The position numbers were made by a program, and so were the translations under genes. A DNA stretch of 64,000 bases, from positions 42,614 to 106,613 of the forward strand of contig JBQCHY010000054.1 of assembly GCA_051954235.1 (NCBI GenBank), in the 5' to 3' direction. The notes under the pieces were generated by a model. It was not told the origin of the DNA and did no database searches. It saw only the letters and a program-made list of their open reading frames with translations. Positions 43,602 to 52,042 of the stretch are shown here, one piece after another (position 1 is the first letter of the stretch; each line of letters opens with the position of its first letter). This DNA is from 62-47 sp051954235 (GTDB taxonomy: Bacteria; Pseudomonadota; Alphaproteobacteria; Rhizobiales; Xanthobacteraceae).

Positions 43602-43616
43602 TTAACCCCTCATTAA
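43602..43616. promoter_or_regulatory. CtrA-type box upstream of minCDE
   Basis: TTAACCCCTCATTAA fits TTAA-N7-TTAA exactly and lies 64 bp before the minC ATG, in an AT-rich stretch. CtrA control of minCD is known in Sinorhizobium meliloti. Confidence 0.65.
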
Positions 43617-43679
43617 CCGACACTGCTCAATTTAAAATTAACCAATGACAAACTTTTCGAAAGCAGAGAGCGCTCACTC

Positions 43680-44381
43680 ATGGATGCAAAGGTGGAGCCG
43701 CAACGTCAGGTGATGCGCCTCCGGGGCCGGTCTTACGTTGCGTTTGTCTTCTCGCCGTTCATGCCGATCATGAACTGGCTCGAGGAAATCGACGCGACGC
43801 TGGCGCAATCGCCGGGGTTTTTCGCGGGCCGTCCGATCGTGCTCGATCTCGCGGCGGTCGAACTGAGTTCGCACGGGGTTGCGCACTTGGTCTCGAGCCT
43901 CGAGACGCGCGGCATTCGCGTGCTCGGCCTCGAAGGCATCGAGCCGGATGGGCTCGATCCGAAATTGCCGCCGGTCTTGAGCGGCGGACGCGGTTGCGTG
44001 GTCGAGCAGGTCGAGCCGAAGAAGGTCGAGGTGCAACCGCCGCCGCCTCCGGCGCCGTCGCTGCTGCTGCGCAGTCCGGTGCGGTCGGGACAGCGCATCG
44101 TCTACACCGAGGGCGATGTTACGGTGCTCGGTTCGGTCGGGTCCGGCGCGGAGATCGTCGCGGGCGGCTCGATCCATGTTTACGGCACGCTGCGCGGGCG
44201 GGCGATGGCCGGCATCAACGGCAATTCGGACGCGCGCATTTATTGCCAGAAGATCGAGGCCGAGCTGCTGGCCATCGATGGCTACTACCAGACCGCCGAA
44301 GACATCGGCGAAACGCTGCGCCGGCAGCCCGCACAGGCGTGGCTGGATGGCGATATCCTCCGCATCACGCCGCTGAACTAG
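43680..44381 (+). CDS. minC: Septum site-determining protein MinC
   Basis: A 233-residue inhibitor of FtsZ-ring formation at poles. The N-terminal FtsZ-binding domain covers about 1-110 (LRGRSYVAFVFSPFMP); a PPPPP linker follows, then the C-terminal right-handed beta-helix (RSGQRIVYTEGDVTVLGSVG and GGSIHVYGTLRGRAMAG) that dimerises and binds MinD. It heads the min operon, with 17 bases to minD. A CtrA-type box precedes it. Confidence 0.95.
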   Translation: MDAKVEPQRQVMRLRGRSYVAFVFSPFMPIMNWLEEIDATLAQSPGFFAGRPIVLDLAAVELSSHGVAHLVSSLETRGIRVLGLEGIEPDGLDPKLPPVLSGGRGCVVEQVEPKKVEVQPPPPPAPSLLLRSPVRSGQRIVYTEGDVTVLGSVGSGAEIVAGGSIHVYGTLRGRAMAGINGNSDARIYCQKIEAELLAIDGYYQTAEDIGETLRRQPAQAWLDGDILRITPLN

Positions 44382-44398
44382 CAACAAGGGAGACACCG

Positions 44399-45217
44399 AT
44401 GGCCAAAGTCTTGGTCGTGACATCAGGCAAGGGCGGCGTGGGAAAAACCACGTCGACGGCCGCGCTCGGCGCGGCGCTAGCGCAGCGCGGCGAGAAGGTC
44501 GTCGTGGTCGACTTCGACGTCGGCCTGCGCAATCTCGATCTCATCATGGGCGCGGAACGGCGCGTCGTGTTCGATCTCATCAACGTGGCGCAGGGCGTCG
44601 CGAAGCTGTCGCAAGCGCTGATCCGCGACAAGCGGCTGGAGAGCCTGTGGTTATTGCCGGCGTCGCAGACGCGCGACAAGGACGCGCTGACCGATGAAGG
44701 CGTGCGCGACATCATCGCCGACCTGCGCACCAAGTTCGACTGGGTGATCTGCGACAGCCCGGCCGGCATCGAGCGAGGTGCGACGCTGGCGATGCGCTAT
44801 GCCGACGAAGCCGTCGTCGTCACCAATCCGGAAGTGTCGTCGGTGCGCGACGCCGACCGTATCATCGGCATGCTGGATTCCAAGACGGTGAAGGCCGAGC
44901 AGGGCGAGCAGATCAAGAAGCATGTGCTGATCACCCGTTATGACACCAGTCGTGCGGCGCGCGGCGAGATGCTCAACATCGACGATATCCTCGAAATTCT
45001 TGCGGTCCCGCTGCTCGGCATCATTCCCGAGAGCCAGGACGTGCTGAAGGCGTCGAACGTCGGTTCGCCGGTGACGCTGAACAATGCCGCAAGCCAGCCC
45101 GCCCGGGCTTACATTGACGCAGCGCGCCGTCTCAGTGGCGAGACGGTGGACATGGTGGTGCCGACCGAACAGCGCAGGGGCTTCATGGATCGCCTGCTCG
45201 GACGGAGGGCGGCATGA
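44399..45217 (+). CDS. minD: Septum site-determining ATPase MinD
   Basis: A 272-residue deviant Walker ATPase (KGGVGKTTSTAALG) with DFDVGLRNLDLIMGAERRVV and DSPAGIERGA; the C-terminal amphipathic helix GFMDRLLGRRAA anchors the ATP form to the membrane, where it recruits MinC and is released by MinE. GGGAG precedes the ATG at 44399. Its stop overlaps the minE start (ATGA). Confidence 0.97.
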   Translation: MAKVLVVTSGKGGVGKTTSTAALGAALAQRGEKVVVVDFDVGLRNLDLIMGAERRVVFDLINVAQGVAKLSQALIRDKRLESLWLLPASQTRDKDALTDEGVRDIIADLRTKFDWVICDSPAGIERGATLAMRYADEAVVVTNPEVSSVRDADRIIGMLDSKTVKAEQGEQIKKHVLITRYDTSRAARGEMLNIDDILEILAVPLLGIIPESQDVLKASNVGSPVTLNNAASQPARAYIDAARRLSGETVDMVVPTEQRRGFMDRLLGRRAA

Positions 45218-45495
45218 GCATGAACCTTCTCAACCTGCTTCGCCGCCGCACCGCCTCGGCGCCGGTCGCCCGCGAGAGGCTGCAAATCCTGCTCGCGCAT
45301 GAGCGCGGCCTGCGCAGCCAGCCCGATCTGCTCGGCATCCTCCGTGAGGAAATCCTCGCCGTGGTCTCGCGCCATGTGGTGCTGGATCCGGAGAAGGTCA
45401 TCGTCCGGATGGACCGGGGCGACGCGGTGTCGACGCTCGAAGTCGACATCGAGATTCCCAACGGCTTCGAGAAGCGGTTGAAGGTCGCCAGTTGA
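45214..45495 (+). CDS. minE: Cell division topological specificity factor MinE
   Basis: A 93-residue protein. The N-terminal anti-MinCD helix region (MNLLNLLRRRTASAPVARER) and the dimerisation domain (LAHERGLRSQPDLLGILREE and VSTLEVDIEIP) match MinE. It stimulates MinD ATPase and drives oscillation. It overlaps minD by four bases, so translation is coupled. Confidence 0.95.
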   Translation: MSMNLLNLLRRRTASAPVARERLQILLAHERGLRSQPDLLGILREEILAVVSRHVVLDPEKVIVRMDRGDAVSTLEVDIEIPNGFEKRLKVAS

Positions 45496-45675
45496 CGACG
45501 CCATCCGACGTCAGGTTCGCAGATTAGCTCGCGACGACAGGAGCAAATGATTTAACGCCACGATCATTACCGCAGCCGGCTGCATGCTTGCCGCAATGTT
45601 GGTGTATCGCTCGCTTCGTCGGGCATGCGCCATCGATGATCGATCCCTCAAGTCCCTCATTCGTGGAGATACGAC

Positions 45676-45852
45676 ATGGAACTTCTGATCCCGCCCCGTC
45701 ACAGGGGAATGTTTCCATCGCTGAAGAGCCAGCTCACGAGTGAACACACCAAATGCGGGCCGATCACCTGGCACGGCTATCTTCGTGTCGTCACCGAAGA
45801 TCAGGACGTGATCGATCAGCTCAAGCAGAAGCTCGACGCACAGCCGACTTGA
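45676..45852 (+). CDS. Small hypothetical protein downstream of minE
   Basis: A 58-residue frame, starting MELLIPPRHRGMFPSLKSQ, with WHGYLRVVTEDQD and an amphipathic C-terminal helix VIDQLKQKLDAQPT. GGAG lies nine bases before the ATG, and the composition is unlike random GC-rich frames. I do not recognise the family. It lies 180 bases after minE and may be a separate gene. Confidence 0.55.
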   Translation: MELLIPPRHRGMFPSLKSQLTSEHTKCGPITWHGYLRVVTEDQDVIDQLKQKLDAQPT

Positions 45853-45865
45853 GCGCACAGCAGCC

Positions 45866-45946
45866 CGTCATTGCGAGGAGCAAAGCGACGAAGCAATCCA
45901 GATCCCTAAAGAAAGACTGGATTGCTTCGCTTCGCTCGCAATAACG
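45866..45946. repeat. Dispersed inverted repeat, family A (copy 4)
   Basis: CGTCATTGCGAGGAGCAAAG left, GCTTCGCTTCGCTCGCAATA right. Confidence 0.88.
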
Positions 45947-46000
45947 AGCCGATTTCTCTACAGTTCGTTCCAGCTTCCGCATTGAACGATGCTTATCCGT

Positions 46001-46088
46001 TGTCATGCCCGGCCTTGTGCCGGGCATCCACGTCCTAAATGTCACAGCATGAAAGACGTGGATGGCCGGGACAAGCCCGGCCATGACG
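46001..46088. repeat. Dispersed inverted repeat, family B (copy 2)
   Basis: TGTCATGCCCGGCCTTGTGC left and GGGACAAGCCCGGCCATGAC right. It follows family A copy 4 by 54 bases, between the small gene and the PAS chemoreceptor. Confidence 0.85.
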
Positions 46089-46117
46089 AACTGTTCGGTT
46101 CAGTTTGAACCGACGTC

Positions 46118-47812
46118 TCACGCAACCCGCACCGAGTTCAAAAACTTGTTCACCTCGGTGGTGAGCCGGGCGCTGTCGCGCGAGAGCGTCTGCGCGGCCG
46201 AGAGCACCTGAGACGAGGCGGTGCCGGTTTCCGCGGCGCCGCGCTGGAGATTGCCGACATTCGACGACACTTCCTGCGCGCCTTGCGCGGCGTGCTGGAC
46301 GTTGCGTGACACTTCCTGGGTGGTCGCGCCCTGTTCCTCGATCGCCGAGGCGATTGTGGAGGAAATGCCCGACAGCTTCTCGATGGCGTTGCGGATTCCG
46401 GTGATCGCTGCCACGGATTCCTGCGTGGCAGATTGGATGCCGCTGATCTGCTGACCGATCTCGCCGGTCGCCTTGGCGGTCTGCTCCGCTAACGCCTTCA
46501 CTTCCGAGGCGACGACGGAGAATCCGCGCCCGGCTTCCCCCGCACGCGCGGCTTCGATGGTGGCGTTCAGGGCGAGCAGGTTGGTCTGACCCGCGATGTT
46601 GTTGATGATCTCAACGATGTCGCCGATCCGCGCCGCCGCGGTGGAGAGGGCGCTGACGCGTTCGGTCGCCGAATGTACCTGATCGACCGCGTCGTTGGCC
46701 ATGCGCGCCGATTCCTGCACCTGCTGACTGATCTCGCGCACCGACGCCGTCATCTCCTCGGTCGCCGACGCTACCGAATTGACGTTGGACGATGCCTCGC
46801 TGGAGCCGTTGGCGACACGCTCGGCGAAATCCTTGGCGTGATCGGCGTTGGAGGCGAGCGTGGTGGCGGAGGCTTCCAGTTCAGTTGCCGCAGACGCCAC
46901 GGCCTGGACGATCTCGCCGATCGCAGCCTCGAACGAGTCCGCGATCTTGGTGGTGTCGGCCTTGCGCTGCACGTCGGCCCGGCGCTGCGTGGTGTGAACT
47001 TCCTCCCGGCTGAAGCGGATCAGGGTCTGCACGGTCTGGAGGTTGCGCAAGGCGATGCCGATCTCGTCATCACGCTTGATCTCGATGCGGTTGTCGAACT
47101 TGTCGTGGACCAGATTCACCATCGTCTCGTTGAGATGACCCATCGGTCCCTCGAACGCGCGCAGCGTCTGGCGTCCGGTGATGGCGCCGACGATAACGCC
47201 GGCGACGGCGAGAAGGCCCAGCGCGATGCCCTCGGTTCCGCCAAGCATCGCCGCGCCCAGCCCGCCGCAGGTCAGCATGATCACGGCTTGCAGCGTCATC
47301 ATCGTCGTCAATCGCGCCCGCATGGTGCGGGTGAACAGGCTGAAATGGTCGAAGAACGAGCGTTTCCGGATGATGCCGGCGTCGATCCGGTAGCCGTGCG
47401 GCTTCTTCTCGCGAATTGCCGCGTAAACTTCGTCCGCCAGCGCGCGCTGGTCGGCGTCGAGCCTGGTGCGGATCGAGGTATAGCCGGTGACCTGTCCGTT
47501 CTCGCGGATCGGCGAGGCGGTGGCCAGCACCCAGTAGAAGCCGCCGTTCTTGCGGCGGTTCTTGATCGCGCCGACCCAGGGTTTTTCGGCCTTCAACGTT
47601 TCCCAGAGATTTTCGAAGGCTTCCGGCGGCATATCGGGATGACGGACGATGTTGTGCGCCTTGCCGATCAGTTCGTCCGTGGTGAATTCGGCGGCGTCGA
47701 TGAAGTCCTCGTTCACGTAGGTGAGGCGACCCTTGAGGTCGGTCCGTGAGACGATGAGGGTTTCGTCGGTGACGGGATATTCGGCATCGGTCACAGGGAA
47801 GTTCTTGCGCAT
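46118..47812 (-). CDS. PAS-domain methyl-accepting chemotaxis protein (Aer-like)
   Basis: A 564-residue receptor with an N-terminal cytosolic PAS domain (about 15-125: LIVSRTDLKGRLTYVNEDFI, HPDMPPEAFENLWETLK, RKNGGFYWVLATASPI), as in the aerotaxis receptor Aer, then two membrane segments (~170-215), HAMP-like linker and a signalling domain with QTNLLALNATIEAARAGEAG. PAS in Aer binds FAD and reports respiration; a comparable redox role here is inferred. No che genes are close. Confidence 0.92.
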   Translation of the reverse strand: MRKNFPVTDAEYPVTDETLIVSRTDLKGRLTYVNEDFIDAAEFTTDELIGKAHNIVRHPDMPPEAFENLWETLKAEKPWVGAIKNRRKNGGFYWVLATASPIRENGQVTGYTSIRTRLDADQRALADEVYAAIREKKPHGYRIDAGIIRKRSFFDHFSLFTRTMRARLTTMMTLQAVIMLTCGGLGAAMLGGTEGIALGLLAVAGVIVGAITGRQTLRAFEGPMGHLNETMVNLVHDKFDNRIEIKRDDEIGIALRNLQTVQTLIRFSREEVHTTQRRADVQRKADTTKIADSFEAAIGEIVQAVASAATELEASATTLASNADHAKDFAERVANGSSEASSNVNSVASATEEMTASVREISQQVQESARMANDAVDQVHSATERVSALSTAAARIGDIVEIINNIAGQTNLLALNATIEAARAGEAGRGFSVVASEVKALAEQTAKATGEIGQQISGIQSATQESVAAITGIRNAIEKLSGISSTIASAIEEQGATTQEVSRNVQHAAQGAQEVSSNVGNLQRGAAETGTASSQVLSAAQTLSRDSARLTTEVNKFLNSVRVA

Positions 47813-48490
47813 GGTGGAATCCGTCGATGTCTTGAAATGGGTTTATCGGGAAAAGCCGGTTGAAGCAGGGCACGGCGTTGCGTTGCCGACGTTCAGGGAT
47901 CGCCGAACGGCCAGCCTCGCAACGCGCGGGGTATCGAACGCTATGGGATAGAGGCAGGTAGGCTTCGGCATCGCATAACGTTCTGTCGCGATCACTTGAT
48001 GCATCCGGCACATGCTCGGATGATTCGAAGCTGAAGTATGGGCGATGTTCGTTAAAAAAGCAGAAGCGGCGCAACCCGCGTGAGATGTCGCGTGCGCTTT
48101 TCGCGCAAAAAAATCGAACCGAACTGGATCGATCTGATCGGGTTATTACTTGGAGAGGTGATAATAGGACAGCTCGCAACGCGTCACGATCCGTAAATCG
48201 ACGCGGCTTGCGCGCCCATCGCGTTCTCGAACTTTGCGACGGATCAAATCGAGTAGCCAGGACATCGCCGGGCTTGTCGCTGCGGATACAAACAATTTCT
48301 CTTGATGACCGGCTTCATCGTCTTCCCCCTGCATCAAACCAATTGATAGGTTTATCGGCAGGATTCTTATGCGCCATGGTCGAGAGGATGTTCGGATAGC
48401 GTGTGTTGTCGGCGTTTTAGATGGCGGTGGGCCAGTCGGTCCATGCCCGGAAACGGCGGCGGCGCGTCAGTGAAGGTTGAGGAGATCGCG
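47813..48490. other. Intergenic gap, 678 bases
   Basis: No coding frame in this gap has convincing support. There is a weak inverted repeat TTATTAC....GTGATAA at 48143-48164. The promoters of the PAS receptor (minus) and MarR gene (plus) should be here. Confidence 0.5.
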
Positions 48491-48976
48491 TTGGCAAAGT
48501 CGAACGTGAGGAATTGGGTCAAGCCGGGCGTGGACGGCGCCAATCTGGAGGTCGATGATTTCCTGAGCAAGCGTATCGCCAACCTCAGCGCGTTGCTGCT
48601 GCGCGCCAGCACGCGGCGCTATCTGCTCGAGCACGAGCTCAGCCTTCCCGAATGGCGCATGCTGACGATTCTGGTTCGTTTCGGCTCCGGCACCACGCGC
48701 GCGCTGCGCGAGGCGTCGAAGATGGACAAGGGGCAGATGAGCCGCGCGCTGCTCGCGCTGGAAAAGCGCAAGCTGGTGCAGCGCACCCAGGATGACACCC
48801 ACGAGTTGCGGCAGTTGCTGGAACTCACCGACAAGGGGCTTCATCTCTATCAGCGGATCATGCCGAACGCGCGCCGCGCTCAGGTGGCGTTGCTCAGGCA
48901 GTTGACGGTCGACGAGCGCAAGGTGCTCGATAGCGCCATCAACAAACTCAGCGCCGCGGCGGAAGCGGAAGGCTAG
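48491..48976 (+). CDS. MarR-family transcriptional regulator
   Basis: A 161-residue winged-HTH protein: ALLLRASTRRYLLEHELSLPEWRML, the recognition helix region SKMDKGQMSRALLALEKRKLVQR and the wing DDTHELRQLLELTDKG. I start at TTG 48491 because GAGGAG lies six bases upstream; ATG 48443 is possible but its extra residues look unlike the family. It lies 23 bases before the CHMI-like gene, so they probably form a unit. Confidence 0.85.
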   Translation: MAKSNVRNWVKPGVDGANLEVDDFLSKRIANLSALLLRASTRRYLLEHELSLPEWRMLTILVRFGSGTTRALREASKMDKGQMSRALLALEKRKLVQRTQDDTHELRQLLELTDKGLHLYQRIMPNARRAQVALLRQLTVDERKVLDSAINKLSAAAEAEG

Positions 48977-48999
48977 GATAGAAATAGGCTAAGACGCGA

Positions 49000-49344
49000 A
49001 TGCCTCATATCGTTTGTCACTACGCGCGCGACCAGAAGATGCCGCCGATCCGCGACGTGCTGTCGATGCTGCATCGCGTGGCGGCTGCCACCGGCGTTGT
49101 CAAGGCGGAGGACCTCAAGAGCCGGGCGCAGGCGTTCGACGATTATCTGATTGCGGGCGAGCGGAAGTCGTTCTTCCACGTCGCGTTCTATCTGCTCGCC
49201 GGGCGCACGGCCGCGCAGAAGGAGCGATTGAGCATCGACCTGCGGCAAGCGATGGCGGAGACGATGCCGAACGTTCACAGCATCAGCATCGATATTCGCG
49301 ACATGGACCCCGACGCCTACAAGAAGCGGCTGTTGCCGGAGTGA
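49000..49344 (+). CDS. 5-carboxymethyl-2-hydroxymuconate isomerase-like tautomerase
   Basis: A 114-residue protein starting MPHIVCHYA: after removal of Met the proline at position 1 is the expected catalytic base of the tautomerase superfamily. LKSRAQAFDDYLIAGERKSF, FHVAFYLLAGRTAAQKERLS and SISIDIRDMDPDAYKKR follow the CHMI layout. It may isomerise an aromatic ring-cleavage product and sits behind a MarR regulator, near the Rieske cluster. Confidence 0.82.
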   Translation: MPHIVCHYARDQKMPPIRDVLSMLHRVAAATGVVKAEDLKSRAQAFDDYLIAGERKSFFHVAFYLLAGRTAAQKERLSIDLRQAMAETMPNVHSISIDIRDMDPDAYKKRLLPE

Positions 49345-49413
49345 GGCGCCTGACAACGGCATCCCGAACGCGTCCGACCGAAATCATTCTCGACAGATGG
49401 GCCACACGAAAAC

Positions 49414-49547
49414 CGTCGTCCCCGCGCAGGCGAGGACCCAGAACCCCTGACGGTCGTGATCTTGTGAGGATGTTGTTCAAAGCCGATGAGCGCCGCCTAC
49501 CTCACAAGCGACACGGCGTATGGGTCCCCGCCTTCGCGGGGACGACG
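49414..49547. repeat. Dispersed inverted repeat, family C (copy 2)
   Basis: CGTCGTCCCCGCGCAGGCGA left, GGGTCCCCGCCTTCGCGGGG right, with a ~75-bp centre. It separates the tautomerase from the IclR gene. Confidence 0.85.
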
Positions 49548-49575
49548 GTGAGGATGGTTCGCAACGACGGGGCGC

Positions 49576-50373
49576 CTACATCAGCAACGGCTTCGCCGCC
49601 TCCGACATCTCTTTCAACAACGGCAGGAAGCGCGCGATCATCTCGTCGGTGGTGATGCGGTCGACATGAGCGCCGATGTTGGCGGCGGCGACGATGCCGC
49701 CGTCGTAGCGCCGGATCGGCACCGAGATCGAGCGGAAGCCGGGCTCGGCTTCGCGATCCACCAGCGAATAGCCCTTGGCGCGATCGGCGATCACTGTGGC
49801 GATCACTGCCGCCTTGTCGGTCACGGTGTGCGGCGTCAGCGCCGTGAGTTTCATCGCCTTGACGGTTTTCGCCAACGCCTCGTCCGATAACCGCCCGAGC
49901 AGCACGCGGCCGACCGAGGTGCAGAACGCCGGCAGCCGGTAGCCGATGTCGATGCCGGCGGAAAACACCCGCGCCGGGCTGGCGCGGGCGACGAACACCG
50001 CCTCTGCGCGGTCGAGGATCGCCAGCGAGCAGACTTCCTTCGCTTTGGCAGAGACGTCGTCCATCAGCGGCTGCATCACGCTGCTGATCTGGTTCGAGGC
50101 GAGATAGGCCGAGGCCAGCGACAGGATGCGCGGCGTCAGCGAAAACAGCCGCTCGTCGCCCGCGACGAAACCGGCCTTGATCAACGTATGCAGGATGCGC
50201 CGCACCGTCGCGCGCGGCAGGTCGCAAGCCTTGGCGATGTCGCTCAGCGTCATCGGCCGGTGGTCGGCGCCGAACGACTGGATCACGCGCAAGCCGCGAT
50301 CGAGGCTTTCGATGATTTCCGGCCCGTCGCGTCTGGCCTGCTGTTCGTCCGCGGTGCGCTTGAGTTTGGGCAT
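49576..50373 (-). CDS. IclR-family transcriptional regulator (PcaR-like)
   Basis: A 265-residue regulator with an N-terminal winged HTH (ESLDRGLRVIQSFGADHRPM, LSDIAKACDLPRATVRRILH, TLIKAGFVAG) and the IclR ligand-binding domain (TSVGRVLLGRLSDE, GYSLVDREAEPGFRSISVPI, AAANIGAHVDRITTD). PcaR/PobR-type members answer to aromatic acids. I start at 50373. It is divergent from the Rieske gene; TTGTTCG-GCTAT-CGAACAA between them is its probable operator. Confidence 0.92.
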   Translation of the reverse strand: MPKLKRTADEQQARRDGPEIIESLDRGLRVIQSFGADHRPMTLSDIAKACDLPRATVRRILHTLIKAGFVAGDERLFSLTPRILSLASAYLASNQISSVMQPLMDDVSAKAKEVCSLAILDRAEAVFVARASPARVFSAGIDIGYRLPAFCTSVGRVLLGRLSDEALAKTVKAMKLTALTPHTVTDKAAVIATVIADRAKGYSLVDREAEPGFRSISVPIRRYDGGIVAAANIGAHVDRITTDEMIARFLPLLKEMSEAAKPLLM

Positions 50374-50575
50374 ACGGCCAGTCGTCGTCCGTTGGCGTGT
50401 CGGTGGCGGGGAGGGGATCACGAATCGCGCGATTATGCACCAGCGCGGCCCGGCCGTCGCATCGCAGTCCGCGCGACCGCAGCGACATGATCCTTGGTCG
50501 TTGCAACGAAGGCCGAATTGGAAATCGGGCTTGCGTCTGCTCCAATCTGAAGGCACTCTAAATCAAATCGGACGT

Positions 50576-50594
50576 TTGTTCGGCTATCGAACAA
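50576..50594. promoter_or_regulatory. Candidate IclR operator
   Basis: TTGTTCGGCTATCGAACAA: perfect 7-bp arms with a 5-bp spacer, 61 bp before the Rieske oxygenase start and 200 bp from the IclR start. The size and GTTCG/CGAAC core suit IclR-family sites. Confidence 0.62.
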
Positions 50595-50654
50595 GGCGAA
50601 ATGAGGAAACCTGAGGCCGGCGGGCAGCCCGCGGCACCGAAGGAGAACGCCACC

Positions 50655-52013
50655 ATGATGAGCCAGCAGCAGAACGATCTCATCACCCTGACTGGGCCCG
50701 GCACTGCCTGCGGCAAGCTGATGCGGATGTATTGGCAGCCCGCCGCGCTCGTCGATGAGTTGGAAGGCGAGCGGCCGATCAAGCCGGTGCGACTGCTCGG
50801 CGAAAACCTCGTGCTGTTCCGTGACGAAAGCGGCCGTTACGGCCTGATGGACCGACATTGCCCGCATCGCGGCGCTGATTTGGCTTTCGGCCGGCTGGAA
50901 GACGGCGGCGTGCGCTGCTCGTTCCATGGCTGGCTGTTCGATGTCGATGGGCAGTGCCTCGAAACGCCGGCGGAGCCGGCCGGCTCGGTGCTGTGCAAGA
51001 ACATCAAGCAGCGTGCTTATCCCGTCGTCGCCAAGGGCGGCATTCTCTGGGCCTATATGGGCGAGGGCGAGCCGCCGGCCTTTCCGGAGATCGACTGCTT
51101 CGCCGCGCCGGACGCCTACACCTTCGCTTTCAAGGGCCTGATCGATTGCAACTGGTTGCAGGCGCTGGAAGTCGGGATCGATCCGGCGCATGCTTCATTC
51201 CTGCATCGCTTCTTCGAGGACGAAGATCCGTCCGCCGCCTACGGCAAGCAGTTCCGCGGCGCCTCCGCCGACAGCGAAATGCCGATGACCAAGGTGCTGC
51301 GCGAATACGATCGCCCGATCATCAATGTCGAGCAGACCGAATACGGCCTGCGGCTGATCGCGCTGCGCGAGATCGACAGCGAGCGCACCCACGTCCGCGT
51401 CACCAACCAGCTATTCCCGCACGCCTTCGTCATCCCGATGAGCACCGAGATGACGATCACGCAATGGCATGTGCCGGTGGATGATACGCATTGCTACTGG
51501 TACGCGATCTTCACCAGCTATGGCGCGCCGGTGGACAAGCAGAAGATGCGCGACCAGCGCCTCGAACTCTACGAACTGCCGGACTACGTCTCGCGCAAGA
51601 ACAAGTCGAACGACTACGGCTTCGATCCGCACGAGCAGGCGACCGAGACCTATACCGGCATGGGCACCGACATTAACGTCCACGATCAATGGGCGGTGGA
51701 GTCGATGGGCGCGATCCAGGATCGCACCAAGGAACACCTCGGCCAGTCCGACAAGGCCATCATCCAGTATCGCCGCCTGTTGCGGCAGGAGATCGAAAAA
51801 GTCTCGTCCGGCGGCAAGCCGTTCATGTTCCTCGATGCAGCCAACGCGCGCAGCATTCAGGGGCCGGCGACGATGGACGGCATCGGGCCGACCCGCGGTT
51901 GGGAGATGTACTGGATGGAGGTCGACGTGAAGCGTCGGCGCGGCGCACCGTGGGCGGCGGCGGTGCCGTCGGATATCGCGAAAAAAGCGCCGCATCTCGC
52001 GGCCGCCGAATAA
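50655..52013 (+). CDS. Rieske non-heme iron oxygenase alpha subunit
   Basis: A 452-residue ring-hydroxylating oxygenase alpha subunit of the single-subunit (phthalate dioxygenase-like) size. The Rieske cluster ligands are CPHRGADL and CSFHGW (C-x-H...C-x2-H). The catalytic iron site is ALEVGIDPAHASFLHR (Asp, then His and His). No ferredoxin or reductase is in the window. GGAG precedes ATG 50655; the frame is open upstream but not conserved. It is directly followed by the glutamine synthetase-like gene (29 bases), so they probably act on the same compound. Confidence 0.94.
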   Translation: MMSQQQNDLITLTGPGTACGKLMRMYWQPAALVDELEGERPIKPVRLLGENLVLFRDESGRYGLMDRHCPHRGADLAFGRLEDGGVRCSFHGWLFDVDGQCLETPAEPAGSVLCKNIKQRAYPVVAKGGILWAYMGEGEPPAFPEIDCFAAPDAYTFAFKGLIDCNWLQALEVGIDPAHASFLHRFFEDEDPSAAYGKQFRGASADSEMPMTKVLREYDRPIINVEQTEYGLRLIALREIDSERTHVRVTNQLFPHAFVIPMSTEMTITQWHVPVDDTHCYWYAIFTSYGAPVDKQKMRDQRLELYELPDYVSRKNKSNDYGFDPHEQATETYTGMGTDINVHDQWAVESMGAIQDRTKEHLGQSDKAIIQYRRLLRQEIEKVSSGGKPFMFLDAANARSIQGPATMDGIGPTRGWEMYWMEVDVKRRRGAPWAAAVPSDIAKKAPHLAAAE

Positions 52014-52042
52014 CTCTCGCGCCGCGCGATTCAGCAAAGGAT

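Noticed and set aside
48146..48337. A 63-codon minus-strand frame in the 678-base gap
   Set aside because: Only a TTG or internal ATG with no matching ribosome site; the basic helix looked DUF1127-like at first but the key residues are missing.
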